Below are positions 37,475-46,890 of a stretch of 64,000 bases of DNA, in pieces. The notes under the pieces are model-generated. The model had not been told where the DNA came from, made no database searches, and saw only the letters and a program-made list of their open reading frames with translations. The DNA is from Amphibalanus amphitrite (taxonomy: Eukaryota; Arthropoda; Thecostraca; Balanomorpha; Balanidae), in assembly GCF_019059575.1 (NCBI RefSeq), contig NW_024882887.1:110695-174694 (forward strand). Reading direction: 5' to 3'. A program made the translations under genes and the position numbers. Each line of letters begins with the position of its first letter. The stretch's first letter is position 1.

Positions 37475-37556
37475 ATGGAGGGACTTAGGTCGGAAGTCAG
37501 TCAGAAAATTAAGAAAGCGATTCAGGCGAAGCTTCTCGAGCTCGGCGTAACTGTTG
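37475..37556 (+). CDS. ZC3H14: ZC3H14 exon 1
   Basis: ATG at 37475 opens MEGLRSEVSQKIKKAIQAKL and LELGVTV. The donor GTAAGT follows at 37557. It ends in phase 1; the first G joins AT of exon 2 as Asp. It matches the first helices of the Nab2/PWI-like domain. Confidence 0.85.
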
Positions 37557-40500
37557 GTAAGTTGTGACCGCCATCCGGGTTAAGGTGATTTTCAAGTTAA
37601 ATCAAGTGAAGTACGGCAGAACAGTTCATGGCCAAGAAACGGCAAATTGTTTCATGCTTTTATCCAGCTCACAAAACCTTAATTAATTAGTTATGCTGGT
37701 GTTCAGGTCACTAGGCTCAGTCAGTTTGGTACCAATGCCTTGCTATACCTAGGTTTCTATTGTCTAATATTGGGTAGTCATAAAACAGGCATTACAGTTG
37801 TTTTTCCAACCAAGGAGAGGCACTTTACCCAAAGATGCTTTCTAATAAAACTAAACCAAACCTAACCAATCCTGACCTAACCTTACCAGTTACCAGTTAC
37901 GTACAAACTACGTACAACCTACAAGCTAAAACCTGCTACCTTAAACCTACAACCTACAACCTAACCTACAGTGCCTCTGGTTGGAAAAAGCGAGTGTGAT
38001 GCCTGCTTTACTACTACCTAATTTTGTGACCATGTAAATCTTACAAAGTGGGTACCTACCTAAGTGGTAAATGACCAAAGTGTTTACATGTTTACCCTGC
38101 TACATAGATAGGTACTTACTGAGGCACATGACAATGCTGATGTACCAGGAAGTTACAGAATAATCTATATTTCAGATGATGCCTTACCTGACTACATTAT
38201 GGTGTTGGTGGTCAACAAGAAGTCTAAAGAGCAAATGGAAAATGATCTTGTGCTTTTCCTACAAGGGAAGACAACTGCTTTTGTGGAATGGCTGGCTCAG
38301 ATCCTTGGGAGACTTCAGACTATGAGTATGCAGGCAAAAGGTTTGTTTGCAAGGTTATTGGAAATTTCAATGAATATGAAAATAATGAATGTGAAAATAA
38401 TAGGCATCTGACTGTCCTTTTGTTATTTTTTGGCACTAATACTACTCTGAGGACACTAGCATCACTTGGATATGTGGCACTAATAGCACATGTAAATCAG
38501 TCTTGATTCATAGTGTTGAACATCCAGGGAAAATCATCAAGTTTTAATGCTATACTAAAATGTAATGAAAATGCCTGCCATTTCAGAGAGGGCGGCCAGC
38601 AGTGGAGGCAGGAGACCGGTCGCAGCACCCGGCTCTGGCTGCAGTGCTGATAAACGCTCGCCACCGCCTGAGGAGCAGCCAGCGGAGAAGAAAATACGTC
38701 TCGACCCACCGCCGGAGCAGGGGAGCCCTGTTCAGCAGTCGGCCTCACCGGACCGGCAAGAGGCGGCACCAGACCGTAAATCGACGTCACCAGACCGTAA
38801 ATCGACGTCACCAGACCGTAAATCGACATCACCAGACCGTCAGCCGACGTCACCGGACCGCCAGCCGGCGTCACCAGATCGAAAATCGACGTCACCGGAC
38901 CGAAAATCGACGACACCGGACCGCCAGTCAGAGCCGGCGTCTAACGATGCTAGTACAAATGGCCTTCCTCGTGACTGTCAACCGCGCCCAGATGAATCGC
39001 CGTCTCGCCATTCCAACTCGAGTGCCTCTCCGGCACACCAGGGCTCGGAGTCTGCCGCCGCCGCTTCAGCCGTCTCCAGGCAGTCTAGGTCACGTGATTC
39101 GTCCAAGTCGCGACGGTCCGAGTCACGTGGCACGTCCGAGTCTGAACGGTCTCCGTCGCGTGATACTTCAGGACCTCGACGATCCAAGTCACGAGACAGC
39201 TTAAAATCCCGTCAATCTGAGTCACGTGATACATCTAGGTCTCGATCTGAGTCACGCGACACGTCCAGATCCAAACGGTCCCAGTCACATGACAATTCCG
39301 GATCCAAACGATCTCAGTCAAGTGACAAATCCAGAGCTAAACGATCCCAATCACGTGACAAATCCAGAGCTAAACGGTCCCAGTCACGTGAAAAATCCAG
39401 GTCTCGGCGATCTCAGTCACGTGATACATCCAGCTCTCGATCTGAATCAAGTGACTCATCCAGGTCTGGATCTGAATCAAGTAACACATCGAAGTCTCGA
39501 CGATCCGAGTCGAGTGGTACGTCCGGGTCAGACCGGTCTAGGTCACGTGACTCTTCCAGTTCTGGGCGATCCAAGTCGCGTGACACGTCCGGCTCCAGTC
39601 GGTCGGTCTCTCCAACACAGCCCAGGTCGAAGGGATCACCCAGTCGAAGTTCCAAAGTCACCGAGCCGCCCGCGCGCGATGGGGCCAGCTCTGCCGACAG
39701 TGACGGCGCGGCGGGCCGGCGGCGGCGTCATCCGCGCATCTCGTTCCTGTCGACTGATGACGGGCCTTCGGGCCGGGCCCGCTCGAACGGTAACGGTGAG
39801 TGCTGCCATCTGCCCCTGCGACGGGGTGTAATTCTGACTACCCTCCTGACCGGGTCTGGGTGTGTAGGTGTATCACGGGTCTCGGGACTGGACATAGCCG
39901 GGTTGTGTCATCGGGAAACGTTCTATAGGTAAACACTTTTCAGGTGTATGGTTGGGTCTTTTGGCATTTGTAGATTGTCTGTCTGTCCGTTTTTCGCTGC
40001 TCCATTTATGCCCCTGTCGACTACTATGAACGTCAAACCCCTTGAGACCCCACTTTTTTGCGATAATTTTTAAAGCGTCAAATTTCGTTGACAATATTAT
40101 GGCAATGTATGTTTCAGAACCTGCCGAAACTTTTATTACTAAGGTATTTTGACGCCAAACGATTATGGAAGGTACTTCTCATTCACTCGTAATGCTAAGG
40201 TCAATTCGGGCCCGGGCAGAGGCTTGCGCTCGGCCACACTCGAGCCCCGCCACCAGCGCCAGCTGCCCTAAATGCAATCTACCAGCGCCCGCTACCGCTA
40301 CCAACTACCGCCCACCATCAAGCCTGAATGGAGCGAGAGACGCGAGTGACCGGTCGCCGGGCAAGGAGCGCCGGAGGGGTAGGGCGGAGCTTAGCGCTGA
40401 CGTCATTACGTGGCTCCGCCTCATGAGCGCGTAGCCTCTACCCAAACAGCAGATTCGTTCCGTGAAATTTAACATTACGAGTGAATGAGAAGTACCTTTC

Positions 40501-43500
40501 ATAATCGTTTGGCGTCAAAATACCTTAGTAATAAAAGTTTCGGCAGGTTCTGAAACACACATTGCCAGAATATTGTCAACGAGAGTTGACGCATTTAAAA
40601 ATTATCGCAAAAAAGTGGGGTCTCAAGGGGTTTGACGTCCATAGTAGTCTGCTGTTCCATTTATGTATCTGACTGCTGTCCTCACCGGCGCGCCGTCCGC
40701 TGCCACAGGCCCTCCAAGAGTACCGCCACCGCACGATGTACCGACCACCGCCGCCGCCGGAGGACGGATCATCAACCTGCGAGAGGAGTCGACGTTCCCG
40801 CCGGCTGGACGGTCCTCCGAGCGGGTTAGTGAGGAGGAGGAGGAGCGGGTCAATGGGAGTCAGGATGGATCAGTTGGTGCCAGAACCGAGTCAATGGGAG
40901 CCAGGATCGAGTCAGTGGGAGCCAGGATCGAGTCAGTGGGAGCCAGGATCGAGTCAGTGGGAGCCAGGATCGAGTCAGTGGGAGTCAGGATCGAGTCAAT
41001 GGGAGCCAAAAACGAGTCAACGGGAGCCATGATCGAGTCAATGGGAGCCAGGGGATCAGTGGGAGCCAGGACAGAAAAGTGGGAGCCAGGACCGAGTCAG
41101 TGGAAGCCAGACATGGGAGCCAGGGTGGGTAAATGACAGCCAGGACGGGTAAGTGGGACCCAAAACAGGTCAGTGGAGTCAGAACCGAGTCAGTGGGAGC
41201 CATGAAGTGTCAGTGGAAGTCAATGTCCACGCCTGCCTGTGTTGTAATCAGCCTATAACTATGATATTTGTATATATTTGTCATGGTTAGAAATGCCAAG
41301 TGTTCGTTGCTCAGTTTTATTGGTTTGAGACGCATTCGTGCTGTGGTCCTGCTCGTTATGTACTCGTTGTATGCGGTGTAGCCGCACTGAGCCCGCTGTC
41401 TGTGCTCGCTGTGTGCAGGCCCGGCATGGCGGTCGGCCGCGGACGGCGGAGGGCGGGGCGCGCGGGCCGCGGTCGGCCGTCCGGCGCTCGTCTGCCGCTG
41501 ACGACTCGGACGGAGAGGCCGAGGGACGGCCGGCGCCGGCCGTGGCCAGCACGGTGCGCGTGACGGACCGGCCGCGGCCGCCGGCCCACCTGCTGCCCCG
41601 GCCCGACATCCTGGTGCGCGCCATGACGGATGCGCGGCGCTCGACCAGCGGCGCGCCGGGACCGGGGCAGACCGGCCGTCGGCGCCGCCGCCGCAGTGGG
41701 GCCGGCCGGCCGCCGGCTGCTGGGCCAGGTGCCGACAAACAGGTGAGGAAACCCTGACACTGGTCCTGGGGGCGAGCGTAGCGTCAGCCTGCTGTAGTCT
41801 AGGTGCATGCCATTTTCTCTGTCACTTGTTACGGAACGAGCGAAGCGAGCGGAGTCTTTCCTTAGATTAACGGAAATTTCTGAGTATGAGCGGCCGGTCG
41901 GCCGGTCGGCCGGCCGGCCGTGCGGACGCTTTTGCGAGGCTTATATCTCAGCAACCACTTGACCGATTTACATGCGGTAATTTTTGTAGAGTAGCTTCAT
42001 TCCTTCTACCAAGTATTGAACTATTCCCGATGCATGTGGGTGACCCCTTACGCACGTGCCACGTGCAAAACGAAGAGGTGTAAGTTTTGTAATTGTTGCA
42101 ATATCTGGGTAACTACCATGGGTGTAGTTTTCCAAAAATCATTGGGGGTGCTCAATAGCTTTCAGAAAGGCCTGGCATTCCATAGTTTTTGTAGTATTTT
42201 TTTAGCTGTTCTTTTTTACTGTAGCCATTAGGCATCATGCAAGAAATGATGTTAAATCGGTTCGAGAGCTTGTTTTAATAGCGCCACTGTAAAACAATTT
42301 TGGCTCACCCAATGCATTAACCCGCGCGGGGCTGGGGTCTCCACTCTCCAGCCGAACGCGTGGGGCTGGGGAAGATAAATTTTACCCCCCTGTTATCTCC
42401 CGAACTATTGGTCCGATTTGGAAAATTCAAACGCCAATCGAAAGATCTCATCACGATAGCTAAAAACATGCACTTAATTTAAAGTTTGAGGTCAAGGTCA
42501 AGGTCAGGTCAAGGGTACAAATTGCAAGTTTCTACAGTATCGGCCTTGCACCGTAGTTGCCGAAGAATGGAGTCATGGACTGAGATTGATTGCCCAAAAC
42601 GTGTTTGGGCCTGACCTTGGCCATAAGTTTGGCAGGCCAGGTTTTGTACTGGACCATTTTGAGTCAACTTTGAGAAATACATAACGTACAACGGTGGTAA
42701 AATCGTTGCTATAGGTATAACACAGTTTACCCGCTCCGGGTGTGAGGGAGGGGTGTGGGGCAATGAGTGCACTGACGTGGCGCCCTCGAAGGGCCGGTAT
42801 GGGATTAAAGCTCAGCTACACTAAGGGCTTGTGTGGTGCCTTCAGTTATCGGTGGCATCCTCAGAATCACCGGCGTAGGGCCTTCAGAGCCGCCGGTAAG
42901 GGAGGCACCGGTGTGGGGCCGCCATGCAGGTGCCGGTGTGGGCGATCAGAGGTGCTAGTGTGATTCTCTCAGAGGCGCCGATGAGGGTCCTTCTTACAGG
43001 CGTTGCTCCGGGCCCTCATAGACGCTGGTGTAGAGCCGTTACAGACGGGTGTGGGGCCTTTAGAGCTGCTGACACGAACTCTCTAGGTACAAGCCGGCAG
43101 GGGGTCTCAGTGACCGGCAAGGGGTCCTTATTAGGCCGGCAGAAGAAGTCCTGCGGGGTCCTAAGAGACCGGCATGGTACTGTCAGACGCCGGTGGGGCC
43201 CTCAGGGTCACCGTTGTGGTGCCCTCAAGTCACCAGTGGGTGGCCTTTAGATGCACAGGTGTTGACTGTTGGGTCCTCAGAGCCGCCGATATAGGGCTTT
43301 AATAGGCACTGGTGTAGAAACTCAGTTGGGGGTGTGAAACCCTCAGAGACACCGGTGTGGGCCCTCATAGGCACCGATGAGGGCCCCCACAGTTGTCGTT
43401 ATGGGGCCCTCAGAAAAATAAGTGTGGGACCATCACAGGTGGGAAAAGTCCCTAGAACTTTCCCTCATTGGCCGGTAAGACCTCTCAGAGGCCAGTAAAG

Positions 43501-45137
43501 GCTGAAGCAGACTCTTTCCGCGTTCAGGAAATCGCATGCGAGAGCCTATTCAAAAACATTGTAATTCCTCTCGCATCAATCGCTCGCGGGAGGTGCGTGC
43601 GATTGATGCGAGCGTGCTTCCATGTATTTGAATAGGCTCTCGCATGCGATTTCCTGACTGCGGAAAGAGTCTGTTTCAGGCTTAACGGGCCTTTGGAGAC
43701 CACCGAGGTGTCCTTAAAAGCCGCAAGAGGCCCTCAGAAGTCGGCGTGGGGCCCTTATGGAGACCTTAGTGTGGCTATTTAGGGCCCATGAGGTGCTCTA
43801 AAGAGCCCCACAGGGCCCTTCTGAGTAGAAATATGGCCATCGTTAACCCTCAGCGGTCAAATGGCGCCGCAGGGCCTCGCAGGGCCTCCGTGATGAGGTA
43901 CATCGAACTGTTTTATATGCATCATGTCAGGTATTTTAGGCTCGCCCCCCCCCCCCCAACTTGAAAATCGTTCCCGGGCCCCTGATAATATCAGATGTAA
44001 TGTTAACACAAATATCATGCATCTTAATTTGTGGTGATTTATTCAATGTATATTCTCTTAGTCACTGAATTGAGTAAGCATAGTATTTGCATGATTCACT
44101 GGGCTCATTACAGTACTAGGAGATGGACATTCTGATTATTGAGGGCCTTGAGTCAGCTGGGAATGTTTTGAGGAGGCTGGGGGTGCTTTAAGAAGGCAGG
44201 GGGTGCTGAGCTCAGGATTGGGGGTGCTTGAGCACCCACAAAGAGATATAAAGTTACGCTTATGGTAACTACTTAGCCGATTGCGCTGAAAGTTGGCATG
44301 TAGGTAGGCACCCAATAGGCACTGTATATCCATGTGCCAGAGTTTGGGTGCTGCTGCACGTGCGCACGTGCAGGGGTCGTTTCCAGATCTCGAGAACGGC
44401 TCGACCGATTGCGCTCAAATTTGGTACACAATTAGGGACCGGTTAGGGTGCCGTGCAAAAGTCAGTTGGGACCCATTTTCCACGTGCGCACGTGTAGGGT
44501 GCCGCTTCCAGATCTCGAGAACGGCTGGGCCGATTGTGCTGAAATTTGGCACATCGTTAGAGACCGGTTAGTAGTGTGTCGTGCACAAATCAGTTGGAGA
44601 TGGCCCCTCGCAATTTCGCACGTGCAAGGCCCACTCTCTCGCTCGCTCCGTTAGTCGCCCCGAAAGGCGTTATACTGGTATATGATTTTATGTATTGTAA
44701 CTATTGCATGCACTTTGAATACATCAAAGTAGGAAATTTAGGTGCACGCACAACAATGATGCAACTATATTTTTTTATTAATTTGTAAAAAAAAACGAGT
44801 GGTTTCTCTGAAGCTTCCCATTCTTGGAATGCTCATGAGCCGTGCTGTTTGGTTGACATGTCAGGTTTAGTGTCCTCACCAGTTACAAATTAAATTAAAT
44901 ATATACGGCGTGTTTTATGACTGGCGAGTGACAGCGCCAGCCTCCTGTAACTGACACAGACCAGACACGACCCAGCCGCGGCGTTTGTTTGTGGTGGGCG
45001 GGTGTGTGACCTCCGCCCCCCCCCCCCTCCTCCCCCAGGCAGGGTCGTTCGCTGGTGATCTGAGAGCTAAGCTGCGAGCCGTACGACAGGGCGACTCTGC
45101 GCGCCCGGCCGGCGGCCGGCGGCGGCGGCGACGCTGA
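37475..45137 (+). CDS. ZC3H14: ZC3H14/Nab2-type nuclear poly(A)-binding protein, N-terminal and RS-rich parts
   Basis: Exons 37475-37556, 38176-38340, 38587-39795, 40709-40824 and 41419-41742 join in phase; a sixth, 45039-45137, is tentative. The N-terminus (MEGLRSEVSQKIKKAIQAKL, DDALPDYIMVLVVNKKSKEQ, LVLFLQGKTTAFVEWL) is the PWI-like Nab2 domain of ZC3H14. It is followed by about 400 residues of SPDRKST and SRSRDxS repeats, then Arg/Pro-rich segments. ZC3H14 binds poly(A) through C-terminal tandem CCCH fingers and limits tail length. No finger exons are visible before the window's right half, and the tentative last exon would end the protein without them. Confidence 0.82.
38176..38340 (+). 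CDS. ZC3H14: ZC3H14 exon 2: core of the Nab2 N-terminal domain
   Basis: Acceptor ATATTTCAG. The exon encodes DALPDYIMVLVVNKKSKEQM and FLQGKTTAFVEWLAQILGRL, the most conserved part of ZC3H14's N-terminus. Donor GTTTGT at 38341; ends in phase 1. Confidence 0.88.
38587..39795 (+). CDS. ZC3H14: ZC3H14 exon 3: 403-codon SPDR/RS repeat exon
   Basis: Acceptor CATTTCAG; donor GTGAGTGC at 39796. It starts in phase 2 (GAG Glu across the junction). About 38755-38945 is a tandem 21-24-nt repeat encoding SPDRKST/SPDRQP units. About 39085-39640 encodes SxSRDxSxSxRS dipeptide-rich repeats typical of an SR-like low-complexity region. The whole exon stays in one frame despite the repeats, which argues for selection on the protein. 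Confidence 0.85.
40019..40649. mobile_element. Long inverted-repeat (foldback) element in ZC3H14 intron 3
   Basis: GACTACTATGAACGTCAAAC at 40019 is mirrored by GTTTGACGTCCATAGTAGTC at 40649. Arms of about 175 bp match through CACTTTTTTGCGATAA, ACTAAGGTATTTTGACGCC and ATTCACTCGTAATG. The roughly 270-bp centre is GC rich. The transcribed RNA could form a near-perfect hairpin of about 175 bp. Confidence 0.9.
40709..40824 (+). CDS. ZC3H14: ZC3H14 exon 4
   Basis: Acceptor GCTGCCACAG; donor GTTAGT at 40825. The exon encodes GPPRVPPPHDVPTTAAAGGR then IINLREESTFPP. Phase agrees with both neighbours. Family similarity is weak, so the call rests on phase and splice signals. Confidence 0.6.
40851..41205 (+). 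repeat. 21-bp minisatellite GAGTCAGTGGGAGCCAGGATC
   Basis: At least five perfect or near-perfect units at 40885-40995, with decayed units on both sides, starting right after the ZC3H14 exon 4 donor. It gives spurious open frames. Confidence 0.88.
41419..41742 (+). CDS. ZC3H14: ZC3H14 exon 5
   Basis: Acceptor TGTGTGCAG; donor GTGAGGAA at 41743. 108 codons in phase 0 include SSAADDSDGEAEGRP, STVRVTDRPRPPAHLLPRPD, ILVRAMTDARRS and an Arg6 run. The VRVTDRPRP...L.RAM.DA spacing resembles the linker that precedes the zinc fingers in ZC3H14. Confidence 0.65.
42317..42540. mobile_element. Truncated TTAA MITE left end
   Basis: TTAACCCGCGCGGGGCTGGGG at 42317 is followed by ATCTCCCGAACTATTGGTCC and AGGTCAAGGTCAAGGTCAGG near 42489. 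No right end was found; it is inside the 2.1-kb insertion. Confidence 0.6.
42770..43850. repeat. Degenerate GCCCTCAGAGGCACCGGTGTGG minisatellite
   Basis: Units of about 30 bp centred on GGGCCCTCAGAG-CACCGGTGTG repeat with strong drift throughout, interrupted by a foldback at 43508-43676. A similar GGGCCCTCA array lies inside the 21-kb transposon. Confidence 0.7.
43508..43676. mobile_element. Foldback MITE with nested palindromes
   Basis: AGACTCTTTCCGCGTTCAGG near 43510 is mirrored by CCTGACTGCGGAAAGAGTCT near 43670. Arms continue with GAGAGCCTATTCAAA, and an inner pair TCGCATCAATCG/CGATTGATGCGA forms the stem top. Confidence 0.88.
45039..45137 (+). CDS. ZC3H14: Tentative ZC3H14 last exon with stop
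   Basis: A long polypyrimidine tract and CAG precede 45039. Phase 0 gives AGSFAGDLRAKLRAVRQGDS, then RRRRRR and TGA at 45135-45137. Only this frame is open. The opposite strand also has an open frame here, so the exon is uncertain. Confidence 0.35.
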   Translation, partial: AGSFAGDLRAKLRAVRQGDSARPAGGRRRRRR

Positions 45138-46727
45138 CCGCTGCTTCAGCTCGTCTTTCAGTGAGGTCGGTCCGTGCCCGGCACCCCATACCGGCACAGG
45201 CGGCACACGACCGCTGCACACCATTGGGCCACAGCATCTGTGGCTAATTCATGTACATTCACGCTAGTGTTATTTCGGAGATGTCAAATAAAAAGTGATA
45301 ACGATCAACACACGTTTGACAATGTTTATCATTGCTTCACTTGCTAGTTTGAAGGGATGACTCGACAAAAAATTAGTTTAGTCTGTCCTCGTAGTATTAT
45401 GGCCCCACCCCTTTCGGTAAACACTACTGTTTATTGCTCTTCACAACACCAGAATATCCCATTTCCGAAGGCTTCCGTGTTTGTTTTTCTCCAGAAATTG
45501 TAATCTGGCATGCTGCTACGTGTCAGAACCAGTAGACCGCCAACATAGCTGATGCTCAAAGCATATACTCTGGTGTCAAATGACAAGGGTGGGCCCAAAG
45601 CCACCGAGCGTTGAGAAACAACAACGTGCGTCTGGATACCGTCAAGCGTGTGATCCCACGATGTGGAGTGCACGCTGGACGCTTGGAGTACGTACGCTAG
45701 GCTGTCACGCAGGAACTCTAATTCATGGGAACTCAGGCTGATGGCCACGAATGTACCGATTGTCGGCAGTATCCTGTGATTTAACAGTTAGTGATCATGC
45801 TTCTCACTTAGAAAGTGGAGTGGGCTGCGGCATTAGAAAATAGCGTCCCAACGTACGACTACGTTGGGAGATTGAATATGCGCCTCCAAACATGGGACTA
45901 TGGGGAGCGGCTTGCTCGGATAGTCAACGGGAAAATATGGCTGTTGAAAAAGGTGACACAGATAGCTGGTAAGCTTGGTTCAGTGCGAAAGCTGCAAAAG
46001 GCGTTGCATTTTAATCATTTTATTCATGAAGGAGACCTTTCTTGAACAGGAGTACTCTTATCACTACACTATACCCAGCATCATGGGGAGTACAAGAGTC
46101 CCATAGGAACGTTTAATGATTAGGTACCCGTGAATATGGCAAAGGACTCTCTGACGACCGCCAGCTAATATTCAGAGCCTTTGGAGTGCTGCTTCTGTAT
46201 GCCCAGCCGGCCATGAACTCAGCAACTGCTGTATCGGCCATAAACTCAGCAGCCGCAGGGGTCGGCCCAGCCGGGCATAAACTCAGCAGTTGCTATCAGC
46301 TCAGCCGGCCATGAACTCAGCAGCAGTGCTGCTGCTGTGCGCGCAGTCGTTCATAAACTCAGGAGCCTTTGTGCGCCTAGCCGGCCATGAATTCAGCAGC
46401 CGCAGCAGTCGGCCCAACCGGCCATAAACTCAGCAGCTGGCTTGGGCTCCACCGCCGTGGGACAGACGTTCATCCAATATTCCTTCGTAGATCTGAAAAA
46501 CAGGGATATCGTTGTAAAGATATAAATTCAGCCATCTTTATCTGTGATGACTGATGACATTATCACAGACCACAGTGCCTACTATGTTGTGTGGCAAATG
46601 CTCGCGCAAACGTTTTGTTGTAAGTTCATAGCGTGCAAACTTTGGCTGATTTAAGTCGTGATGAAGTTGTTCTTAATGTTACGTATCTGGACAGAATCGG
46701 ATGGCATCAACTGTAACTCCCCGTCAA
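45138..46727. repeat. Intergenic with CCGGCCATAAACTCAGCAGC minisatellite
   Basis: About 46195-46440 repeats a unit near CCGGCCATAAACTCAGCAGC several times. The rest shows no supported feature. BHMT's 3' UTR and ZC3H14's 3' end should lie here, but no clear polyadenylation assignment is possible. Confidence 0.5.
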
Positions 46728-46890
46728 CTAATTGTGCTGGAATCGCTGTGGGACGACCGTCTCCCTGTGGACGGACCTCTTTGCCACCTCCGGGTCGTCG
46801 TTATTGGCGAGCTCCGGGGCCCAGCCGCCGCTGTGCGAGGCCAGAGGCGCGACACCGCCGGCTTCCTCCTGCAGTTCCTCGGCCATCGCC
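46728..46890 (-). CDS. BHMT: BHMT exon 8 with stop
   Basis: Acceptor CGTTTCAG. The exon encodes AMAEELQEEAGGVAPLASHS, then GGWAPELANNDDPEVAKRSV and ends TAG at 46728-46730. This matches the AIAEELAPERG...S.KHGSWG block, then stops earlier than the vertebrate enzyme. Confidence 0.9.

Larger units (their letters stand above)
42117..44263. mobile_element. 2.1-kb insertion with 9-bp target duplication GGTAACTAC
   Basis: GGTAACTAC occurs at 42108-42116 and again at 44264-44272, once in the uninterrupted relative. The insert starts CATGGGTGTAGTTTTCC and ends GTTACGCTTAT, with GGGGGTGCTC near the left end and GGGGGTGCTTGAGCACCC near the right. I see no terminal inverted repeats and no coding capacity. 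A 9-bp duplication is the Mutator-like range, but this is only suggestive. Confidence 0.75.
41831..44690. mobile_element. Reverse copy of the 29.1-kb element, interrupted by an insertion
   Basis: The left part 41831-42116 (ACGGAACGAGCG..., CTTATATCTCAGCAACCACT) and the right part 44264-44690 (TTGCGCTGAAAGTTGGCATG, CTCGCTCCGTTAGTCGCCCC) are the two halves of the element intact at 29099-29775. Confidence 0.82.

Noticed and set aside
44895-45224. Minus-strand coding exon with SLKDELKQRSASPPPP
   Set aside because: It overlaps the plus-strand candidate ZC3H14 exon with a strong polypyrimidine tract, and I found no minus-strand splice partner or family match.
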